64,000 nt of DNA from JBCCTX01 sp964468435. GTDB taxonomy: Bacteria > Bacteroidota > Bacteroidia > J057. A program made the position numbers and the translations under genes. Below, piece after piece: positions 1-6,874 of this stretch. How positions within the stretch are numbered: position 1 is the stretch's first letter; each line of letters starts with the position of its first letter. The notes under the pieces were generated by a model. The model saw nothing but the letters and a program-made list of their open reading frames with translations. It was not told where the DNA came from and searched no databases. The stretch is from positions 1 through 64,000 of the forward strand of contig CAYXVE010000003.1 in the NCBI GenBank assembly GCA_964468435.1, read 5' to 3'.

Positions 1-66
1 CGTAGGTCCAGGGCATGCCGTAGGTCCAGGGCATGCCGTAGGTCCAGGGCATGCCCTGGACCTACG
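1..66. repeat. REP-like unit, three tandem copies ending in a perfect palindrome
   Basis: The 18-bp unit CGTAGGTCCAGGGCATGC occurs three times head to tail (1-18, 19-36, 37-54). The last copy runs into its own inverted complement, so 37-66 is a perfect 30-bp palindrome. The sequence is GTAG followed by a hairpin, the layout known for REP elements mobilised by RAYT (IS200-like) transposases. It sits inside the reading frame of the FGE-domain gene. It may also mark an assembly boundary, because the window begins exactly at the repeat. Confidence 0.85.
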
Positions 67-479
67 GCTTCGGTGGGTAACCGATACCCATCGGTCTGCC
101 AGTTAGGCGTAACCAACCAGTTATACCTATCGGAAGTATTTTGATTATTGGGATCTTTTCGGATCTTATCAATTTGATACACAGGTGTTAGATGTTGCAG
201 TTCGCTGAGTTTATTGCAGAACTCAATTGCATTATACCAATTGATAGATTCTACAGGGCGTTTACTGCCTATAAATCTGGAAAGATTTTCTCCCATTACT
301 GCTTCCCATAGCACCTGAGTTACCGGATACCGACCCAAGTAGTAATCATCCACTGTAACCTCGTGAATAGGCTTTTCATCACTCTCCCGATCGCTTCCCA
401 TACTGAAAGTACTTCTTTCTACCCGGATCATTTGATCTTCAACAGTATCAAAAATGGGATTTACAATCAATGCAGTCAT
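1..479 (-). CDS. Formylglycine-generating enzyme (FGE/SUMF1) domain protein, partial and interrupted by a repeat
   Basis: The first 137 or so residues match the N-terminal half of the FGE-sulfatase (SUMF1) fold. Visible are STFSMGS near residue 23, DEKPIHEVTVDDYYLGRYPVTQ, PVESINWYNAIEFCNKLS, and finally DGYRLPTEA. In the family this last motif continues as EWEYAARGG. Here, right after RLPTEA, the frame enters the triplicated REP-like repeat and would encode VGPG followed by HALDLR units. The half of the domain that carries the copper/active-site cysteines in true FGEs is not in the window. The ATG at 479 follows the TAA of the upstream Trypco1 gene with no gap, so the two are co-translated partners. 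FGE domains in such cassettes are usually proposed to modify or bind targets rather than activate sulfatases (inference). Either the gene is broken by a REP insertion or the contig ends in a repeat. Confidence 0.8.
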   Translation of the reverse strand, partial: MTALIVNPIFDTVEDQMIRVERSTFSMGSDRESDEKPIHEVTVDDYYLGRYPVTQVLWEAVMGENLSRFIGSKRPVESINWYNAIEFCNKLSELQHLTPVYQIDKIRKDPNNQNTSDRYNWLVTPNWQTDGYRLPTEAVGPGHALDLRHALDLRHALDL

Positions 480-821
480 TTATGCTTGAATGTTACTGTC
501 AGGTGAATTTTTCCACTTAATCGTCAGATGAAAGTGGGCTTCTCCAGCAGCTTCGGTTATCACTATGCCAGCTTTTGCAGTAAGTTTGATCCCCATTTCC
601 AGGGAAATTTCTTCCGGGGATTCCTTGATCTCGCGGATCTTATCCATCACCGCGCCTGCAACAGATTTAAGGGGAGCAAGTGCCTGCTCAAAACGAGTTG
701 CGGCTTTTTCCACAGGAAGTTCTTTATTTCCGCCTCGTTTGGGCCCGCTGCTGAAACCTTTGACTTCAAATTGGATCTCTTCTCCTGATTCGGTTTAGTA
801 TACAAGAATGTATTCGGGCAT
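480..821 (-). pseudogene. Trypco1 (CU044_2847 family) protein with an in-frame stop at codon 9
   Basis: From the ATG at 821 the frame reads MPEYILVY, then TAA (797-795), then continues without interruption as TESGEEIQFEVKGFSS and on to a full trypsin-co-occurring domain 1: FEQALAPLKSVAGAVMDKI, PEEISLEMGIKLTAKAGIVI, EAAGEAHFHLTIKW. The N-terminal beta-strand typical of the family is therefore present but separated by one nonsense codon. Translation could restart at GTG 713, giving a 77-residue protein that lacks the first strands. The stop codon touches the ATG of the FGE gene. Trypco1 proteins are small single-domain partners of trypsin, FGE, NACHT or STAND effectors in bacterial conflict systems. 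The exact biochemical role is unknown. A sequencing error at the TAA cannot be excluded. Confidence 0.72.
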
Positions 822-966
822 TAGATGGGGATTGGAGTTTTTAATCTCCTAAAAATAAGAAAATTGTGGGACTTGCCTATGAAGTTGCCGTCGACTCAAG
901 ATAGTGTATATCAGTTCGGTATATAACCGTGCGCCGGCAATTGTTGCTTTTGGTGCCTAGCGGGCA

Positions 967-990
967 GAACGCACTGCCGTGCGTTCCTAC
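967..990 (-). repeat. REP-like hairpin with GTAG foot
   Basis: On the minus strand GTAG (990-987) is followed by an 8-bp stem, GAACGCAC/GTGCGTTC, around a GGCA loop (986-967). It lies in the 190-bp gap between the Trypco1 start and the YdcF-like gene. The layout matches the palindromes at 1-66 and 25056-25109, although the stem sequences differ. Confidence 0.6.
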
Positions 991-1011
991 AAATGTTGGT
1001 AAAATACCCAG

Positions 1012-2286
1012 TTAAGGGTCCAGGGGATCGATAGCGTCTTGATGCAATGCTTCTAGTTTTGGTTTCCATTCTACATCATAGAGGTTGAGGCGCTCGAATA
1101 GCTCATAGGGTATATAACCGAGTTCTCGCTCGCAGCGTTCGTCAAGATTCATATCTGTAATGTAATAGCTCTGGTATTTATCTGTGGTTACCAAAGCCTT
1201 TTTATCAGCGGGAATCCCATAACGGTAAATGAGTCTGGCCGCATTTCGGAAATTGGTGGTGGTGTGTCTGGCATGCGGCTCGATGAGAATGGCATACTCA
1301 GGTATATTGTGGCGAGCCATTAGGTCTCGCTTCATTTCCAATGCTTCGCAGAAGGGGGTCTGGAAGGGATGTACATATCCTCCAGAAACGATAATCAGGG
1401 GAGCTTGCCCAGCCTTGTATCGCATAGCCGTGAGTTCATCGCGAATCTTTGCCAGGGGGCTAAGCGCCACCTTAGGCTCATCTGGTCCATGACCTGGTAC
1501 CAAAATGATAGAATAGGGATACTCGTCCCATTGTATTGTAGAGATCGCTTCATAAGCAGCACGATTCTCTCCAAATACCACAGGCTCAAATCTTGCTGCT
1601 TCATCTCGGTCATTGAGATCAAGCAGTCCCAACCCAAAGTCCAGACTGGGCTGGAAGAATAACTTCATATTGCCTGAAGGCTCTACAAGCAATCCAGTCA
1701 TGCTGTCGATTAGCACTTTGTAGAAGCGCTGGCGAATATCATAACTTACAGAATCGATCCGTGGATAGCGTTGCTCACCGTCCAGTGCATAGGTATGAAT
1801 CAGGTAATTGATGCCAGCCGCAGCATCTTCCCATGCTGCCCGCAGCAATGCTACATCCGTCTTGTCCGCATGTAGCTGAAAGCATCCCGAACTACGCATA
1901 TGACGCGTAACCATTTGTCGTATCACAGCTTCCTCCTCCCATAATCTTGTCAATGCATTACCAATATCTGCTATTTCACCCTCTGTCCACAGTACTGCAC
2001 TCGCATGGCAGGAAATTTCCATCTGACAGGAGTCTGCTGCTGCTCTGATGGCATTCATTTTATGTCCCCATATTCCTTTCAGTACTTCCTCCTGCTGAAT
2101 AATCTCAAACACGCCAGGCAACTGCTCCATGAGTGTGAGCAGATAAAAATTTTTGTCCTGCACCCAATCGCCACTGGACACTAACTGGTAATGGGGGTCA
2201 ACATCCTGTGCCTGGTAGCTCTGGATAGTGGATAAGCAGATTAGTAAAGCAATTAGGTTATGAGAACTGAGGTTGTGAAGGTACAT
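1012..2286 (-). CDS. Secreted YdcF/ElyC-like (DUF218) protein
   Basis: A 424-residue protein with an N-terminal signal peptide (hydrophobic stretch at about residues 10-25, ending SYQAQ). The C-terminal 170 residues carry the DUF218/YdcF fold: YSIILVPGHG near residue 257, APLIIVSGGYVHP, EALEMKRDLMARHNIPE, then IEPHARHTTTNFRNA. DUF218 proteins include SanA and ElyC, which act in envelope homeostasis, but no reaction is established for this branch. The 230-residue N-terminal part is not recognised. The gene stands alone on the minus strand, with a 190-bp gap before the REP region and about the same gap behind the outer-membrane protein gene. Confidence 0.75.
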   Translation of the reverse strand: MYLHNLSSHNLIALLICLSTIQSYQAQDVDPHYQLVSSGDWVQDKNFYLLTLMEQLPGVFEIIQQEEVLKGIWGHKMNAIRAAADSCQMEISCHASAVLWTEGEIADIGNALTRLWEEEAVIRQMVTRHMRSSGCFQLHADKTDVALLRAAWEDAAAGINYLIHTYALDGEQRYPRIDSVSYDIRQRFYKVLIDSMTGLLVEPSGNMKLFFQPSLDFGLGLLDLNDRDEAARFEPVVFGENRAAYEAISTIQWDEYPYSIILVPGHGPDEPKVALSPLAKIRDELTAMRYKAGQAPLIIVSGGYVHPFQTPFCEALEMKRDLMARHNIPEYAILIEPHARHTTTNFRNAARLIYRYGIPADKKALVTTDKYQSYYITDMNLDERCERELGYIPYELFERLNLYDVEWKPKLEALHQDAIDPLDP

Positions 2287-2473
2287 GGGAAACTGAATTA
2301 CAAGCTTTTACCTCTAAGTAATCTCTTCAACATGAATAAATGTTTAATAAATGGTGAAATTTGGGTGAATGTATGAATGAGTTGACGTTTATTGACTGAT
2401 CAGGACTGATTAGTCCTATTACGTTAAGACAGCGGTCTCTTAATACATGACTGAAGCACTCAATGCGATGATT

Positions 2474-3028
2474 TTAAGGAAGTCTTAGCTTATTTCTACC
2501 TCTTACCGCCCTACGTCTGTGGCGGTTTCGCTTGCGCTTGCTGCGCTTGCGTTTGCGAATCTTCTGATTGCTGGATTTGGCGATCACATAGCGGATCGAC
2601 AGCGCACTGGTATGCCTGAGTTGGGTGGTGTTTTCGACTCCCTCCTGATACACGGGCATGTAGTCAAAAGAGACATTAAAACGGAAAAAAGTCAGTTCAA
2701 AGCCCGCAACGCCAGTGAGGCCCCAACGATTTTCCTCCTCTTCGTACCAGCTAAGATTAGGACCTATTCCTGCATAGAGATTGACCCTCCGAAAAATGAT
2801 GCTACTGTGCTTGCGAATAAGCACATGTGCACGACCATCCTGTTCGAGATTGGAGGAAACAATACCTTCAAGCGAAGTCTTATCCAATATGCGCTGATTG
2901 ATCGTCAACCCTGGATAATTTCCCAGCCGTATCCCGCCTGTGGTGCGGTATACCTGAGCTTGGGTCTCTCGTAAGGATAAGGATAATGTGAATATAAAAA
3001 TATACAAACAGGTACTGCGGATACTCAT
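2474..3028 (-). CDS. Putative outer-membrane beta-barrel protein with a highly basic C-terminal tail
   Basis: A 184-residue protein with a signal peptide (MSIRSTCLYIFIFTLSLSLR, then ETQAQ) and alternating beta strands (IIFRRVNLYAGIGPNLSWYE, WGLTGVAGFELTFFRFNVSF, SALSIRYVIA) like a small eight-stranded barrel. After the last strand, residues 152-184 form an unusual Lys/Arg tail (KIRKRKRSKRKRNRHRRR) that would face the periplasm. At the DNA level the tail is made of imperfect TTGCGC-type repeats at 2520-2560. The gene lies 142 bp downstream of pbpC on the same strand. No family was recognised beyond a generic barrel. Confidence 0.6.
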   Translation of the reverse strand: MSIRSTCLYIFIFTLSLSLRETQAQVYRTTGGIRLGNYPGLTINQRILDKTSLEGIVSSNLEQDGRAHVLIRKHSSIIFRRVNLYAGIGPNLSWYEEEENRWGLTGVAGFELTFFRFNVSFDYMPVYQEGVENTTQLRHTSALSIRYVIAKSSNQKIRKRKRSKRKRNRHRRRAVRGRNKLRLP

Positions 3029-3147
3029 ATCGGATGCTTATTAGGATTGGGCTACAAGTGCGAAAATCGTACCAGGATCAAAGAGAATATGAATCGTCTC
3101 AGCTGAGAGGCTTTTCCCTTCGTCCGCTTTCAACCGTGTTCAGGCCC

Positions 3148-3189
3148 CATCGTCTGTTGTCTGAAATCCATCATCTATTATCTGAAATC
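3148..3189. repeat. 21-bp tandem duplication overlapping the pbpC stop
   Basis: Two adjacent 21-bp copies (3148-3168 and 3169-3189) read on the minus strand as GATTTCAGAyAAyAGAyGATG and differ only by three C/T transitions. The upstream copy supplies the last codons and the TGA (3173-3171) of pbpC, so the annotated C-terminus ISDNR is encoded by repeat sequence. Confidence 0.8.
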
Positions 3190-5594
3190 ACTTCAAACTC
3201 TTGTGTGAGGGTCTCTCCCCACTGATCGACCCAGGTCAATATATGCTTGCCTGGGTTGGGATTGAGTGCCATCTGGTGTATTTCACGGGTTGTGCCGAGA
3301 AAGGTTTGGTCTAGGTGCCAATGAATAGGGGTATCGTCATGTCGATGGGCGACTTCGAAAACTGTACTGCTGGGCTGACCATCCAGGTTGATTGGTACAT
3401 ATATCCTGGCAGCATGCCGGGGATACATGAGTTCCATACTTTGCCCCTGGATGAGGGAGCGTCCTTCATACATACAATCGCTACGATAAGGCGGCAAAAC
3501 TTTGTAATCTGGATGTCTGGATTTGTAATAATAAGCTTCTACGGGGGGAAGAACAAACCAGGATTTTTGCTCCATCAGAGAAGGAGATTCACACTCACTG
3601 TGTACCCGGTACGTATGTGTATGATCCAGCCAGACGGTTTTGTGATAGGGACAGGGGAGCGTTTCCTGTCCTCTGTAGGGGATCAGTTGTTGTATTTCCG
3701 GACATAGGGTACTGGCGAGATAGCCGCTATGTTTGCATACATCTACCGCTAAGAGTTCATCCTGAGGTTGATCAAACCACGTATTGCTAGCTGGCAGCGT
3801 GTTGAAGAGGTCAAACATGACGGGTGCAGCGGCATGAATGCCTGTAAGCCCCGGACGGCCTTCGCCATCGGCGTTCCCCACCCATACCCCGACCACATAT
3901 TCGGGGGTGCAGCCCACAGCCCAGGCATCCCGGGCGCCAAAACTGGTGCCTGTCTTCCAGGCTATCTTTTGGGAAGAGCTAAAATGCTGCCAGTAGCGTT
4001 CAGTCTCTGGGCGGCTCACCTCTAGCATGGCTTCGAAGGTAAGCCAGATCGCTGCTGCGCTGAGCTTACCCTGCAGCTGTAAGGCATCTTCATTCACCTG
4101 CGATTTTTCCTGAGCGTAGATATATCTTAGCGGGCGATATTCACGGAGATCATACTGACGCTCATGATCCTGGTAATTGACCAGTGTACGTGCCATCGCT
4201 GCATAGACCTTACACAGATCTTCCAGATTGACTTCTGCACCGCCCAGGATCAGCGTCAACCCATAATCGCCCGGCGGGCGATGCAGCGTAGTCAGGCCCA
4301 TATCCTTGAGCCTGTCATAGAAGCGAGGAATACCATATTCATGCAGCATACGTACCGCAGGTATGTTGAGCGACCTTGCCAGGGCCTGGTCAGCAGGGAT
4401 AGAACCCGCATAAGTTTGGTTATAATTTACCGGAACATACCCGTTGTAAAAAGAGGGAATATCTGGGATAAGCATGCGTGGAAGTAATTCGCCATCGTGC
4501 AACATCGAAGCATATAGCAAAGGCTTGAGAATACTACCACTACTGCGCGGTGCAGTAATAATGTCGACCGCATGCCCATGATCTACCCGGTCAACAGGAG
4601 AAGTATTACCTACATATGAAATAACTTCACCGGTTTCCACGCTTACGATCAGCGCAGCAATATTGTGTACGCTGTTTCTTTTCAAAGACCTATGGTAGCG
4701 ATCTACAATCTGGTTGGCGCGTTGCTGGATTCGAAGATCAATCGTGGAATGAATGCTGGAAATCTCTAACTTAGCAGGATTTTGTCTAGCATGCAACCGT
4801 TCTAATAAATGAGGTGCCAATGATGGTAAAGGTTTAGGACTTCCCGGAATAGGTTCCTGCTGAGCCAGGTAGCAGGTAAGGGAGTCTATGACGTTTTTTT
4901 CTACTAAGCGAGACAAGAGCCTGTTTCTCTTTTCCTCTAGAGCTGTGCGATTTCTACCGGGGTGTATCAATCCCGGTGCATTGGGAAGTACCGCCAGGGT
5001 GGCGGTCTCAGCCCAGCTTAGCTTCTCGGGAGATCTGCCGAAATATTTCCATGCAGCTGCATCCAATCCTACAATATTGCCTCCAAAGGGGGCATTCGAA
5101 GCATATAATGCCAGAATATCTTGCTTGGAATAGCGCCATTCCAATCTCGTAGCCCAGATGATCTCGATACATTTTTCCCAGAAAGTCCTTGATTGCCCTT
5201 TTCTCGACAACCGGATGACCTGCATACTTAGGGTACTCGCACCGCTGACGACCTTCCCCCGGGAAATATTCTGATAAATGGCTCTGAGTAAAGCAAATGG
5301 ATCAACTCCAGGATGATAGAAAAAGCGTTGATCCTCGAACGTAGTGATGGACTGCTGAAAAGCTAAGGGAACGGTTTTACGGGCTGGAAAGCGCCATTGC
5401 ATGTCCTCAGCGATCTTGGCGCCCAGCAATTCACGATTGCGATCCAGCATTACAGTTGAAGTAGGCTCTTTGAATAATGGCTCAGGGAGACAGAAATACC
5501 AGGCCAGTAACAGCAAAAATCCTCCCCCTAGTAAAACCCGATTTTTCTTTACGATTTGCGCTTTATTTCTTCCCATGAAAGGATGCTTACCCAT
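3171..5594 (-). CDS. pbpC: Penicillin-binding protein 1C, bifunctional glycosyltransferase/transpeptidase
   Basis: An 807-residue class A PBP of the PbpC type. It has a membrane anchor at residues 20-37 and a GT51 peptidoglycan glycosyltransferase domain from about 60 to 230, with the catalytic Glu87 in FEDQRFF and GASTLSMQ downstream. The transpeptidase domain spans about 290-600 with the active-site SILK tetrad (Ser354, Lys357), SLN (408-410) and KTG (547-549). The C-terminal 90 residues match the biPBP_C domain special to PBP1C. It polymerises and cross-links peptidoglycan at the outer face of the inner membrane. PbpC is often next to an alpha-2-macroglobulin gene; none is seen here. A second ATG at residue 7 could also serve as start. 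Confidence 0.93.
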   Translation of the reverse strand: MGKHPFMGRNKAQIVKKNRVLLGGGFLLLLAWYFCLPEPLFKEPTSTVMLDRNRELLGAKIAEDMQWRFPARKTVPLAFQQSITTFEDQRFFYHPGVDPFALLRAIYQNISRGKVVSGASTLSMQVIRLSRKGQSRTFWEKCIEIIWATRLEWRYSKQDILALYASNAPFGGNIVGLDAAAWKYFGRSPEKLSWAETATLAVLPNAPGLIHPGRNRTALEEKRNRLLSRLVEKNVIDSLTCYLAQQEPIPGSPKPLPSLAPHLLERLHARQNPAKLEISSIHSTIDLRIQQRANQIVDRYHRSLKRNSVHNIAALIVSVETGEVISYVGNTSPVDRVDHGHAVDIITAPRSSGSILKPLLYASMLHDGELLPRMLIPDIPSFYNGYVPVNYNQTYAGSIPADQALARSLNIPAVRMLHEYGIPRFYDRLKDMGLTTLHRPPGDYGLTLILGGAEVNLEDLCKVYAAMARTLVNYQDHERQYDLREYRPLRYIYAQEKSQVNEDALQLQGKLSAAAIWLTFEAMLEVSRPETERYWQHFSSSQKIAWKTGTSFGARDAWAVGCTPEYVVGVWVGNADGEGRPGLTGIHAAAPVMFDLFNTLPASNTWFDQPQDELLAVDVCKHSGYLASTLCPEIQQLIPYRGQETLPCPYHKTVWLDHTHTYRVHSECESPSLMEQKSWFVLPPVEAYYYKSRHPDYKVLPPYRSDCMYEGRSLIQGQSMELMYPRHAARIYVPINLDGQPSSTVFEVAHRHDDTPIHWHLDQTFLGTTREIHQMALNPNPGKHILTWVDQWGETLTQEFEVISDNR

Positions 5595-5610
5595 ACTCCT
5601 AAAATATACA

Positions 5611-5641
5611 CAAAATTAGCTACTTCTCATGCCTATCCCAA
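5611..5641 (-). promoter_or_regulatory. Predicted Bacteroidota-type promoter of pbpC
   Basis: On the minus strand TTG (5641-5639), a 20-bp spacer and TAATTTTG (5618-5611) match the -33/-7 consensus TTG...TAnnTTTG. The -7 box lies 16 bp upstream of the pbpC ATG, giving a very short leader. Confidence 0.5.
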
Positions 5642-5681
5642 TATAGCTACTTATCTTCACTTGCTATAAGTAGAATCTATC

Positions 5682-6215
5682 ATGCAACTGATTACAGGAG
5701 AGGACTATATAGAGATCGAAAATTACCCTTTCCGCGTGAGTTCCATCGGACATGGAGGGCGCATTCCCATCGCGGATATTACAGAGGTACTACCCGACCG
5801 GTCGCCGCCAGAGATGGTGATTAGGGGGAATGAAGTGATCTTTCTGGATGTTCAGCATCAGGAAGAATTATTGGCATGGAGTCGTACATGTTCTGTTCCC
5901 ATATCTCAAAGATTAGACCTTTGGGCGATGATCAATGAACCTTTTCTGGATACGATTCATCCATCTACTCAGGTAGAACAGGTCAAACAAATTCTGATAT
6001 CCAACCAAATTAAGGAAGTAGAAATAGAGGGGATCAGGGGAAAAGTGGGAGAAACACTCCTAATATACAATACCGTGTTATGGGAATGGCATCATCTGGG
6101 GCATTATGACGTATTGTTGAGTCGCAAAAAATATTCGCTTCAGGGACTTAGAGAAAGTTTCTACTGGTGGACGATGAAAATTGCCCTAAGGAATCTGGAT
6201 AGCTCGTGTAGATAA
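5682..6215 (+). CDS. Hypothetical protein, 177 aa
   Basis: I do not recognise a family. The protein has no signal peptide or membrane segment and is predicted to be cytoplasmic. The N-terminal half (residues 1-70) looks like a short beta-rich fold. Residues 75-177 carry two conserved-looking Trp-rich stretches (WEWHHLGHYD and ESFYWWTMK). It is transcribed divergently from pbpC, 87 bp apart, and precedes dps by 82 bp on the same strand, so co-transcription with dps is possible. Composition matches its neighbours. Confidence 0.6.
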   Translation: MQLITGEDYIEIENYPFRVSSIGHGGRIPIADITEVLPDRSPPEMVIRGNEVIFLDVQHQEELLAWSRTCSVPISQRLDLWAMINEPFLDTIHPSTQVEQVKQILISNQIKEVEIEGIRGKVGETLLIYNTVLWEWHHLGHYDVLLSRKKYSLQGLRESFYWWTMKIALRNLDSSCR

Positions 6216-6297
6216 GGGAAAGGATGCAAAAACATTTGTCATTGCAAATAGTTTTAGTAGTACATTCATTTAACAAAACTTTTAATTATTATATACC

Positions 6298-6792
6298 ATG
6301 CAAACAGATATTAATCAATCACAAATAAACATCGGAATTTCGATAGACGGTGTTCAACAAATTGCAGGTTTACTGAATGCCATTCTGGCTGATGAATTCA
6401 ACTTGCGGTTAAAGACTAAGAATTTTCACTGGAATGTAACAGGACCACATTTCAGCGAATACCATAAGCTCTTAGATGATCAGGCTGAAATGCTAGAGGA
6501 GATCATCGATGATACGGCAGAACGCGTACGTGCATTGAATGTACATTCAGTAGGTTCTATGGAAGAATATTTGGAACATACCAGATTAACAGAAAATACT
6601 GGTAGAAATGTACAAGATCAGGATATGCTGAAGGAACTACTTTCAGATCACGAAGCGATTATTCGCCAGTTGAGAAAAGATATTGAAACCTGCGAGCAAT
6701 TGGGAGATGCGGGAAATGCAGATTATTTGACCGCAACTATGGAAGCTCATGAAAAGATGGCCTGGATGTTGAGAGCCTCTGCAGTCAATTAA
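6298..6792 (+). CDS. dps: Dps family DNA-binding/ferritin-like protein
   Basis: A 164-residue Dps. The inter-subunit ferroxidase ligands are all present: His44 in KNFHWNVTG, His56 and Asp60 in EYHKLLDD, Asp71 and Glu75 in IIDDTAE. Dps assembles into dodecamers that oxidise Fe(II) with hydrogen peroxide, store iron and protect DNA. The N-terminus (MQTDINQSQINIG) is short and not very basic, so DNA binding may be weak. A partial dyad, ATTTG-N6-CAAAT, lies at 6234-6249, about 50 bp upstream, and could be a regulator site. A strong bidirectional terminator separates it from the convergent gltD. Confidence 0.93.
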   Translation: MQTDINQSQINIGISIDGVQQIAGLLNAILADEFNLRLKTKNFHWNVTGPHFSEYHKLLDDQAEMLEEIIDDTAERVRALNVHSVGSMEEYLEHTRLTENTGRNVQDQDMLKELLSDHEAIIRQLRKDIETCEQLGDAGNADYLTATMEAHEKMAWMLRASAVN

Positions 6793-6814
6793 TAAGTACA
6801 TTCTCGTAAAAGAT

Positions 6815-6847
6815 AGAGAGGAAGTTTGTTTCTCAGACTTCCTCTCT
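6815..6847. terminator. Bidirectional terminator between dps and gltD
   Basis: The 11-bp arms AGAGAGGAAGT (6815-6825) and ACTTCCTCTCT (6837-6847) flank an 11-nt loop and are followed by TTTT on the plus strand. On the minus strand an AAAAGATA flank supplies the U-rich side. The hairpin sits between convergent genes. Confidence 0.8.
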
Positions 6848-6874
6848 TTTATCTTTAATCCAACTTACAATTTA

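Noticed and set aside
1..66. Tandem repeat as CRISPR array
   Set aside because: The 18-bp units are directly adjacent with no spacers and end in a palindrome; no cas gene nearby.
528..798. Two plus-strand frames (86 and 77 codons) opposite the Trypco1 gene
   Set aside because: Antisense shadows of a recognised domain; no family similarity of their own.
2403..2416. GGACT-GATT-AGTCC hairpin as terminator of the barrel gene
   Set aside because: Stem of only 5 bp, no T-run on either strand.
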